From Beroe ovata (Eukaryota > Ctenophora > Nuda > Beroida > Beroidae): 61,169 nucleotides of DNA. Of the stretch, positions 49,826 through 58,845 are shown one piece after another (the first letter of the stretch is position 1; every line of letters begins with the position of its first letter). The DNA lies in contig CAMPET010000176.1 of NCBI GenBank assembly GCA_946803715.1, positions 2,473-63,641 on the forward strand, given 5' to 3'. Under the pieces are notes generated by a model that was not told where the DNA came from, ran no database searches, and worked only from the letters and a program-made list of their open reading frames with translations. The position numbers and the translations under genes are program-made.

Positions 49826-51109
49826 CGACAGGGGCTATCATCGACAGCCAAGCAACACTACTTATTACAATCAAATTTGAGAAGTGAGGGCCACACTTTG
49901 TAGAGATCCTAAAGAAGAGGCTATGATCTTATAATGTATTGAAACTGTCAGTAGATTTGTGGTGAAAAGGTGTGTGGGATTGATTCAATTGACTTTGTAT
50001 CACTGTCTACAATGTTCAATCATCTGAAGCTTGATCCCATAACATTCAAAAGTAGCAGGTTATCAACACAAGTACTAGTAATAGTTACCAACCAAAGGTA
50101 GAAACAGTTACTAACTCTGGTAGTTACAATTACCAACTATAGGAGTCATAACAATTAAACATGAATCAATGCAACATTCTTGGAAAAATTGTGTTACTGA
50201 ATCATTGACTTAGGTTGTCCTAGGGTATGTAATAAGATCGGAAGATGGTAGTACACACCCAGTAGAATAGAAGCTGTTCTGCCTGGATTTATGCTAGGAA
50301 GACTTTCAACACTCTTCTACTCATCAGAGGTATGTTGTCTATATCATTATCAAGAGGGGTACTTAAAGAGTAAAAACCAAAATTTGGCTACAAATGGAGT
50401 TGAAGAGCCAAGATTTTCTGCTCGGTGGTGGAAGAAAAAAGGTAGATCTACACAACATGTGTCACTCTCACTATCTTTTCCTTGTTTGTTTGGAAGCATT
50501 TCAATTATAAAGATCATCTCATCTACACTATGGCCTATGAAGACTGCCAAACAGACAGGTCTTCTGCACAATCATTGCACAATGGCACACACTGATGATG
50601 TGTTCCTGTGATTGCCCTTGGTCTGGAAGCTGTTCAACATCTTTCACAATGCATTATCTGGCCCCTTGATGCTTATCATTACTATCTGAGGGGCTCCTTA
50701 GTCTATATCAAAATTTGGTAAGATCTGTTTGCATCTTTTGTGACTTATAGACAGGTGTCTCTTGTGACTTGGTAGACAAGGATGTCAATATTCTACAATA
50801 GCTCCGTGTTTCTAGGTTAGTGTAGAAGTTGCTCGAGCACACAAGATAGAGAAATGAGGGTGCTCATTTATGAAGATTTAAAAATGTGCTGATTTGGCAA
50901 TGTCCATATTTTGCTTGAGTAGTTGCTGTTCTATATGTGTGTCCCTTTGGATGTGCGGTTAAACACGTTGTTTTGTCAATAAATGCAGTCTAACTGAACG
51001 AAAGTCAACATGGCAATCAACTACTTTGGGTGGCAGTTAGAAAAAAACTACTGAATACTATTGTGAAAGTGCTCTTTCATAAAATGTGCACACACAAACA
51101 TACTTGAAA
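49826..51109. other. Intergenic stretch without recognisable genes
   Basis: AT-rich sequence between the inverted-repeat cluster and the DUF3445-like gene. A 106-codon frame at 50291-50611 and its neighbours resemble no family I know and are broken by stops in all frames. A decayed transposon or unrecognised UTR cannot be excluded. Confidence 0.5.
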
Positions 51110-52288
51110 TCAAAACATCAGTTTCCTACACTTCACTAGGATAACTGTTATCGCCAGTGCTGATAAAACCGCAGTGGAAGAGAGAAGCAGGGTACGATTT
51201 TGTGAATATCCAGCTACTACTCTTGATCTGGGTGATGAGGTAAAGAGATCACGAGACCCGCCCAATACTTCCACTCTGAGGTACTCCAGTACTGCCGGAC
51301 CCCATATTTCCACCTCCATCTCCTCTGCCTTATCCTCTGGGAAGTTCTGTATCACTGATATCAGTAATTCTGCATCTTCGCGTGGAAAATTCCGGAATTC
51401 GTTCAGTCTGAATTGGTAAGTCCGAGCACTGAACACAAGAGCGTTGCTCCTCGGTAGTCGCCTCATTGTTTGGTATTCATTCCTCATTGTCATTTTCTCC
51501 CCAACCTCCTCCAAATTGTCAAACAGGATTGGTTCTGATGAATCCATGTCAAGATGATCACCTTCCATCATTCCCTTTATAAGGTCCAGAGGTCCGTCGA
51601 AACAGTCGTATATCGTCCAATTCCCGCGCTTTATGAGTTTCCCCACTTTTATACTCTTGAAAAAGTTGTCAACTCTCTTCTTGAGATGTGTCTGATACGT
51701 GCCTACCGTTTCGTGTATCTGTGAGAGTGGTTTGTTCCACTTTTCTCTCAAATCCCACATCCCGTTGCTCTGTGTGAAGAAGATAACCCCGGCAGTCAGG
51801 ATGTACTCGTCCCACTTTTCATCGTACTCCATGATGACCCAATCCTCCTGGGATAACCGCGCACACTTCATGAGTGGGTCTTCCTCTGCCCCACTCCCGC
51901 CCTCACTCCCCCTCACTCTCACCTCCTCCCCAAGCATCCTATTGTAAATCACGTCTCCTCCCTCTCTCCTCTCAAACTTGTCCGGGTAGAAGTGTGTGAG
52001 GTGGTCAGCCAGTGTCTCCAGCAGCTCCCCCTTGGCCAGCTGAGTGGAGGGGTCCGTGTTCGACACGAAAACCCGGTCTCTGTATCCCTGATCTAGGAGT
52101 GTCTCCTTGAGGTGCTGCTGTCCCGCATAACTCTTGTCTATCTTGACCCAGTCTCGCACGTCCAGGGACTGCGTGAGCATCTTCACTTTGCCCGGGGTCT
52201 CCTGTTTCAGTGGACCTAGATACGGCTTGCCGTCCTCGAATGTGTCCCAAGTGAAGGATGATTCCACTTCCTCAACGTCTATCGGCAT
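51110..52288 (-). CDS. Membrane-anchored DUF3445 / heme-dependent oxidative N-demethylase-like protein
   Basis: The 392-residue protein matches the DUF3445 family, whose characterised bacterial member is a heme-dependent oxidative N-demethylase subunit. Visible family marks: SLDVRDWVKIDKSY (41-54), QEDWVIMEYD (147-156), LTAGVIFFTQ (164-173), REKWNKPLSQIHETVG (181-196, the IHEPVP-like site), RGNWTI (221-226), and EYQTMRRLPRSNALVFSART (271-290). A hydrophobic segment at about 366-385 followed by KCRKLMF suggests a tail anchor, unusual against the soluble bacterial proteins as I know them. Just upstream of the ATG, TTTCTTTAG/G on the minus strand looks like a splice acceptor, so a 5' non-coding or additional coding exon is possible. 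Substrate in animals is unknown. It is head-to-head with the FHIP2 homologue. Confidence 0.85.
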   Translation of the reverse strand: MPIDVEEVESSFTWDTFEDGKPYLGPLKQETPGKVKMLTQSLDVRDWVKIDKSYAGQQHLKETLLDQGYRDRVFVSNTDPSTQLAKGELLETLADHLTHFYPDKFERREGGDVIYNRMLGEEVRVRGSEGGSGAEEDPLMKCARLSQEDWVIMEYDEKWDEYILTAGVIFFTQSNGMWDLREKWNKPLSQIHETVGTYQTHLKKRVDNFFKSIKVGKLIKRGNWTIYDCFDGPLDLIKGMMEGDHLDMDSSEPILFDNLEEVGEKMTMRNEYQTMRRLPRSNALVFSARTYQFRLNEFRNFPREDAELLISVIQNFPEDKAEEMEVEIWGPAVLEYLRVEVLGGSRDLFTSSPRSRVVAGYSQNRTLLLSSTAVLSALAITVILVKCRKLMF

Positions 52289-52860
52289 CCTAAAGAAACG
52301 AAGATGAAACGAACTGCTAAATAACCAACTTGAAATTGATGAAGCATAGAGTCAAGTCTTGTATACGGGACCATATTTTATCTCCAAACAAAACTAATGG
52401 AAGATAAATGTATTATGCTATCATGAAAATGTATATCTGATTTCACGGTGCTATGGGGGTTTCTGCTCTGACATGTGCTCGAAATTTCCTGTGTGAGGAA
52501 AACCACTTTTAACCTTGTTTTCCCACATGATAATTTATTGCTCAACGAGTATACAGAAGGCATACAGAATCGATGTGAACCCACGCAGAGGGATAAATCA
52601 AATATTGTATAGCAAAATAATGCGGTGTTGGTTTTGTAGTTTTACCAACCCCCCTTTATATTTTCTTCCTGAACATGTTTGATGTCATGAATAATGTCAC
52701 GTACAGTATCATATTACATCCTAAATGTCCACCTACCTCTAGTGTAGCTTGCACCCATGTGACTATGAAAATGAGTAATGACCCATAGTTACCAGTGTCT
52801 AGTAGTTTAGTATGAGAATAGAAAACTAGCCCAAACGCGGTACCTATCTCATTCAGTACT
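52289..52860. promoter_or_regulatory. Short head-to-head intergenic region, likely shared promoter
   Basis: Fewer than 600 bases separate the divergent DUF3445-like and FHIP2-like coding regions. The stretch must contain both transcription starts plus any 5' exons. I see no clear TATA box or other core element, and the FHIP2 start codon could lie here on an exon I could not resolve. Confidence 0.45.
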
Positions 52861-54016
52861 TCCCAGGATCAGTTTTGTAGAGCACAGCAGCAGTTTATCG
52901 GAATTTGGAACAATGTCACAGACTCCCTGTCGTCTGGTGAGTGATTCTATAGTTTAACTTGTAACAACTGTGGGTTTTAGTATTTCAAACTGCTGTTCAT
53001 ACGGGATAGGGCCTATATTGGGACAGTTGTGATCCATAAAATGAATGCAATAACCTAGTAACTTTTCCCAAATCTTTTTAAAGAGCTCATCCGAACATTT
53101 TATCGCCTTGGCCGTTGACGTCTCACACATTCTCCAAATGAGACCCAATTTAACATAATTTTCCATGTATTTAAGATATTTATCACATTTCATTATTTTC
53201 AGTTTCAACATTTGAGGATGTTCGTGACTGTAAAGTTTCACACTATATTTCTGAACTGATGCACATGGTAGAAAATGACAGAGTGCCTGAAGATTCTGAC
53301 TATGTGAGATCTTTAACAAATGTCATGTGCTTGTAGTAACTTCAGTTCATAACAATGTCACTTCTCTTTTGTGTGGCATTGTGTACATTGCGCCACGTTT
53401 TTCTGCATACCACAGGGTTTTCGCGGATGGCGCGGGGACAAAAGTATGATTACCTTTGCGCGCACAACACATACTATTCGCGTTTTTGTAGAATTCACAC
53501 ATGGCTAAATTCCTTCCTCAGGGCCCCTGTGTCGAATACATTCTACAGAATGAGGTCCTGTCGACACTTCAGCTCCATGCCCAAAATGATATGCCCGTGG
53601 GGATGCGGCCTATCGTCCTCTCCTTCTTTTCACAGCTTCTCCAAAAGCTTGATCGATCAATCCTACCTCACTTGAAAGTGCACAAACCTTTACAAGTAAC
53701 TAAACCGCTTCTGATTTATCCGACCGGCTTGATATCAATGCTTTCCTTCTCTGTACAATACACGAGTACCCATTGCAGGATATGATTTGTGTTTGTGGTG
53801 GTGGGAAATATGCCATCGACGAAATCAACTTCATCACTTCCCTTCTAAGTAAATTCCACCAGGACCCCTCCCTTGTCAACTTGTTCATGAATGAAAACCC
53901 GATTAAACGAACTGCCATCGTGAGTGGAAGTTCCATTTTATTGCTTTCTCTGCTACCATTCTTTCATACATGATTCATTGTATCTAGGTCAACATGTTAG
54001 TGTAGGCATAGCTTCT

Positions 54017-54060
<44 letters not shown>

Positions 54061-57000
54061 CTGGTTCAAGCCCAGCCAGGAGCGAACATTTTTAATTCGA
54101 GTATAAGTTTTTGATATATCTGATTTGTTTAAACTCCATTTTTAACCTCTCCAGCATTACGAAATGAGACTGGTTGACGCCTTAATCTCACTCTCGCACA
54201 ACAAGGCAAGTCAATGTCAGCGCTATGTCACCATACACAGTATTGTATACTGTGTATAGGTACATTGTATGATATAAATTGTATAATATACATTGTATTC
54301 CATTGTATTTCAGGAGGAGAATCTATCTAAGAAGAGTTGCCAAGCCATGTTGCTGTGTGTGACTGTGGACAGTGAATACTTGATACAGAACATCATTACA
54401 TACACAATCTTAGTACAAGACCTTGTGAGTGAAACGTTTTGAGTGAATTTCACTCCTATAGTCACTCCTATAGTCTCTGTTTTTTTCCTATAGTCTCTGT
54501 TCTTCATTACATATCTCTGTTATTTTGTCTCAGGTTTCAAGGTTGTGTCAGCGGTACAGTTCATTCCAATCACACCCTGACGACCTAATGGACTGCCATA
54601 CAACGTGGACTTCCCAGAGACCCACTGGGACTAGAGGGACTGCTGCAATATTCCTCATATCCTGGGTCAGTGCACTCTACTACTGATACCATCCCAGAAC
54701 CGATAGACTACCGATAGACTACCGATAGACTACCGATAGACTACCGATAGACTACCGATAGACTACCGATACCCTACCGATACACTACCGATAGACAAAC
54801 TAACAAACTGTACACTTACTGATAATACCTATCACTCCCTGGGTATATAGACCACACTATCTAACCCCTTACCACAACGCTACAGGTGGACTATTTGAAC
54901 ACACTAGCAACCTCCGCACACCCATACTTCACAAGCAAGCTCCTGGGTCACGTGGCCAGGGTTTTCCTCAACACACACATTGTCAATGACTTCAACTCCA
55001 CAAACCATCTTGACACCATCAAAGCACTGACGATGTGTCGGAAAATGGTGGAAGTGTCAACATCTGAGCTGTTTCTAGTTGAGGTAAGGAGATGAGTGAG
55101 TGAGAAATGTCAACAGCAAAGCAATGAAATATAGCATTTTTACCTCGCGACTGTTCCAGGTTCTCAAATTTATCACAGAAGATAACGTAATGGAAATAAT
55201 CTGCTCTCTCCTGAACAACCAAGACACAAGGGTCCAAGAGTGTGCACTCACTCTGCTGTATGAGTTACTTGCGACCCGGCATTCCCTTGTTGTCCAAACA
55301 CTCGTTCTACAACACACTAAAAAGCACGTGGTGGTCCGAGCCAGACTGGCAGACAGGCACTCACGCAGACATGCCGACGCCGACGCATCTGTACAGAGAA
55401 CAAACAGCAGGTTTGTCATATTTTACTTGTATCTGGGTGCGATTCTCCGAGACTTTGAGTGCGCTAGTTCCAGTACACTGAACTATAATCATTCCACTTT
55501 AGTGACAGTGGGGTTGAAGAGATGTACAGCGATGAGGAGACAAGCTTTGTGCACATGGACACATCTCGAACCAATGACTTGGACACATCTCGAACCATCG
55601 CTCCGAGTGGTTCACGTGACAATTCTGAAGGGAGTGGGGAACTAACTGACATACCGATAGTCAATTCCCTGTCATCTGCTCAACAAGACACTCCCCTTTG
55701 TGATAAAAACTCTGATGTAGAGCAGCAAACAGAGCCTTCTGGATCAGCTTCCACTGAACCACCCCCTCATTTATCATCTAAACCAACTGAAAGAGAAGTG
55801 GCGGATCATAGAGATATAACCGTGCATGTGCTCGATGAAATTGACCTACCATCAACGAGCAACGAGGGGAATGACGAGGCCGTGACATCCAGTAAAGAAG
55901 GGGGTTTTACCCCACTGCAAGAGCAAAGCTCACTCTCCTCCTCACTCACGTCTCTGTTAGAACGACTGAACCTCCACAACGAGACGACGTGTTCCTCGTC
56001 CACCACCAGCTCGGAGAGCCCCGTCTCGTACATCACAAGGATGCAGCACGAGGTGTTGTTGAGATCTCGAGCCGGGGAGTCGTCACCCGAGCGAGGGTCG
56101 CAGGATCTCGGATCCGAGTGTTCGGCGGAGGGGTGTCATGGGGATGATAAGGGGTGTCATGGTGATGATAAGGGGTGTCACGGTGATGATAATGGGTGTC
56201 ATGGTCATGTGAGTCAAGGCAAGACAGTCGTGGTGTCACATGATGTGATTGATGATGTGAGACGGTGTCAAGATAACAACAGAATATCACTGAAACTAGG
56301 TGAGGCAATAATGGAAATCAATGATCATAATCACATTGTTTCCCCAGTGTACAAAATCTCTCCTCTAAGACCACCTCTCTCTTCTCTCAGATACCTCTGT
56401 GTCCAGATTCCTGTACATAGTGCCCGAGCTGAACCAGCCCAAACTCCTTGGCTTCACCGACTACCTCCATGACGCCCATCTCAAAGTAAGTGTCACACGT
56501 TAACTTTCACATGTCTGCTGTCTTAGTCTGTAATTGTCCGTGGGGATGAGGCAAACTTTGGCAATCTTATCACCTGACACTTGTCTGTATTGGATTCATT
56601 GAGATCTACCCATCCTTCCACGCAATGGGAATTGTGGCCTCATTGTCTGTATGATTATAGGCGAGCGAGTCCACTGCATTCTATGGGTGGATGTACTCGC
56701 AGTACACGTCAGAGGACGCTACAGAGTCCACTTCCACTGAGCTGGGACTCTTCCTGGAGAAAATTCTCTCCATGGTGCTCAACATTCCTTACCAGGTACA
56801 TCTCAATATTATACTAATGTCAAACTGTACCGTGATTGAGTACTGCACAGTTCAATGTTCAATTGATTATGATAGACTGTAGAATGTAAAGACTACAGTG
56901 TACAATATAAACTACATTTTACAATATAAACGACAGTGTGCAATATATGCTATACATAAACATTGAAGTCTACACTCTACAGTGTATACTGTACACTGTA

Positions 57001-57616
57001 TGGACTGCACACTGTAGTCTGTAAGTGTATTCTGTATCCGTCTCTGTATCCGTCTGTACTCTGTAGTCTGTACTCTGTATCCGTATACACTTACAGTATA
57101 CACAGTACATACTGAGACTGACATTCCACACCCAGGGCTACACATTGAATCTCCTCCTAATCTCCCTCATTTCTGAGATAGCACACATCCCCCACGATAG
57201 TGTAACGGTGTTACTCCTTGACACCACAACCACTCCAGAGAGTAACATGCTGTACTCCAACTTAGTGGAGATAGCACAGCAGTTTACAGAGATATTCCAG
57301 GTATGATAACATGCTCAGTCCCAATGTCGGTATCGCCCCGTTCCACAGTCTCTCTGAGACTCAGACAGCAAAATGGAACTCAGTGAAAGTTTTGTGAAAG
57401 AGGTCCACTGTAGTGGAAGAGATCCCAGTGTTTTTACAACTCACTAGAGTAAGATAGCCCCCCCCCTCACAGGTGAGCCCAACTCTCAAGGAGCACCTGT
57501 TTCTCACTCCGGAGACTGAAATGCCGGACGTGTGTCGGGCTGCTCTTCTCACAGAGGAATTCTGCAAGGAACTCGCTGCCATTGCTCTCGTCAGATCAAC
57601 ATCGCACTCACAGTGA
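52860..57616 (+). CDS. FHIP2A: FHIP2 homologue (FAM160B; FTS-Hook-FHIP complex subunit)
   Basis: Adaptor that links cargo vesicles to dynein through the FTS-Hook-FHIP complex; the role is taken from the family. Exons: about 52860-52936 (5' end unresolved), 53203-53303, 53522-53695, 53779-53919, 54155-54205, 54314-54424, 54534-54665, 54886-55083, 55160-55410, 55503-56299, 56391-56485, 56661-56795, 57136-57300 and 57473-57616. All phases agree. Family marks: PVGMRPIVLSFFSQLL with SILPHLKVHKPLQ, DPSLVNLFMNEN, the C-terminal DAHLK...GWMYS segment, GLFLEKILSMVLNIPYQ, and the final TEEFCKELAAIALVRS. The exon 55503-56299 is a Ser/Thr-rich, apparently disordered insert of about 265 residues, much longer than the vertebrate linker as I recall it, with a seven-residue minisatellite. 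The intron after 54205 is GC-AG. The start codon is not identified. Confidence 0.85.
54011..54084 (+). tRNA. tRNA-Asn (anticodon GTT)
   Basis: The 74-base cloverleaf is complete. Acceptor arms GCTTCTG (54011-54017) and CAGGAGC (54077-54083) pair with one G-T; the discriminator is G. D stem GCGC/GCGC (54020-54023, 54033-54036). Anticodon stem TTCGG/CCGAA encloses CTGTTAA, with GTT at 54045-54047. The T arm contains GGTTCAAGCCC. A T5 run at 54089-54093 is a fitting Pol III terminator. The gene lies sense-oriented in the FHIP2 intron 53920-54154. There is no tRNA intron. Confidence 0.95.
54697..54795 (+). repeat. ACTACCGATAG tandem repeat in FHIP2 intron
   Basis: At least six near-perfect copies of the 11-base unit ACTACCGATAG in a row, followed by degenerate copies (ACCCTACCGAT, ACACTACCGAT), in the intron 54666-54885. 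Confidence 0.9.
56131..56207 (+). repeat. Coding minisatellite, heptapeptide GCHGDDK x 3-4
   Basis: Nearly four tandem copies of a 21-base unit (GGGTGTCATGGTGATGATAA type) in the large FHIP2 exon. They encode GCHGDDK, GCHGDDK, GCHGDDN and GCHGHV. The unit length keeps the frame. Regular Cys/His/Asp spacing could bind metal, but that is only a guess. Confidence 0.85.
56873..57120 (+). repeat. Degenerate palindromic TACACTGTA / CTGTACTCTGTA repeats
   Basis: Most of the FHIP2 intron 56796-57135 consists of short, partly palindromic words built from TACAGTGTA, TACACTGTA and TCTGTATCCG. The pattern shifts along the tract and looks like an old, decaying simple repeat. Confidence 0.7.
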
Positions 57617-57947
57617 ACTTCTATAGTGCTAGATATCTTTTAATGTATAGATCAGCGATCAAATAGTGGTGAGATCTGAAGTTTTATCTTTTGTTAGGTG
57701 TGCTTTAAAAACATGGAGAAATAGGATTATCAATGATAAGGATTACATTTACAATGATAAGGATGACTAAGAGTCGGAAATCACGATTTTTCTATTTCTT
57801 GAAGCTAACCAATCTCATTCTTTTCTTGATTCTATTGCTATGCATAATTTGGTTATTCTTTATTCTATGGAATATCAATGAGTATCCTTTTTAAAAGTAT
57901 CTTTTTTTTCTCTTATCTACTGTGCGATACAAACTTTAGATTGAGTA

Positions 57948-57953
57948 AATAAA
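57948..57953 (+). terminator. Polyadenylation signal AATAAA of the FHIP2 homologue
   Basis: Exact AATAAA about 330 bases downstream of the stop at 57616, in an AT-rich stretch. Confidence 0.55.
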
Positions 57954-58508
57954 TGATGACGTATTTCTTTTCTTGTGAAAACAAAACGGTAAATATAATC
58001 TCTCATTTTGAATTTTATTTGACTTAATTTTGCAATGATATATTTAGTTTATTTCGGGAATGCTTATGTAGAACTTTCACTTTGAACTGATTTAAGTAAA
58101 CTGTAGTAATATTGATAACATTGATTTTATATTCTATTTAAATTCAATTATATCTTTGTTTCATAACGTGTATTGGGCGTGTATTCATGTTCATTCAATA
58201 CACTGACAGAGGAGGAGTGCATGTGCTCTGCACTTTCACCGTGGCCCTTGGCAGTTGGCGTTGAGGGTCTAGTAGGCTTGAGTTTTGCTTGTGCATGTAT
58301 AATTATGCATACAATTATAATCAGATTCGATGCATAATCCTGGAAAATTGAATTTCAAATTTGAAGATAAATAAATTAGGTCGTTGCGCGGCGCGGCTTC
58401 AAACATCAAAACCTTTTCAAGAGTCACTCTGCACTGTCAAAGAAATTTATTCAAAGGAAAGGATTATATAAAAGTTACTGGGTAATGAAGAATGTAGCAA
58501 TAAATAAT

Positions 58509-58662
58509 TTGAGGTAGGTGAAAAAATTTTACGCCGCGCGGAATAAGATGGTAGTCATAGTTNGCAGCGCGCGCGGAGTATTTGGGTCACGCAGCGCGGG
58601 AACATTTGAGGTAGGTGAAAATATTTTACGCCGCGCGGAATAAGGTTGTAATCATAGTTTAA
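58509..58662. repeat. Pair of ~54-base direct repeats with CG-rich core upstream of RRM2
   Basis: Copies at about 58509-58562 and 58607-58661, both opening TTTGAGGTAGGTGAAAA and including TTTTACGCCGCGCGGAATAAG and a TCATAGTT tail. Between them lies CAGCGCGCGCGGAG. They lie 190-340 bases before the RRM2 start codon; a regulatory duplication or a mobile-element remnant are both possible. Confidence 0.7.
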
Positions 58663-58845
58663 GAATCGAGCGCTATGGTATGCTTTAAATAGAGAGTCGC
58701 GCCCCAAAACAACTATGAATCTTTCAGCCTTCGCACAATCTTTGCTTCGTCACTGTTTCATCACTCGTCTTCCATGAAATTACTCGTGTTCTTCGTTGTT
58801 CATTCTCATGTTAATCTTGTTTATCTATATTTAGATTAGTGAGGA

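Larger units (their letters stand above)
57617..58845 (+). other. FHIP2 3' region and RRM2 upstream region
   Basis: AT-rich sequence after the FHIP2 stop, with AATAAA at 57948-57953, then CG-rich words from about 58380 and a pair of direct repeats before RRM2. One ambiguous base (N) at 58563. No coding sequence is recognised. The last 200 bases before 58846 presumably hold the RRM2 promoter and 5' UTR. Confidence 0.6.

Noticed and set aside
50291-50611. 106-codon frame as a gene
   Set aside because: No recognisable motif, AT-rich surroundings with stops in all frames, no splice sites joining it to neighbours.
55160-55410. Alternative frame through the end of FHIP2 exon 9
   Set aside because: The +1 frame looks protein-like (YNTLKSTWW), but only the phase-0-to-2 frame joins both the upstream exon and the large exon at 55503.
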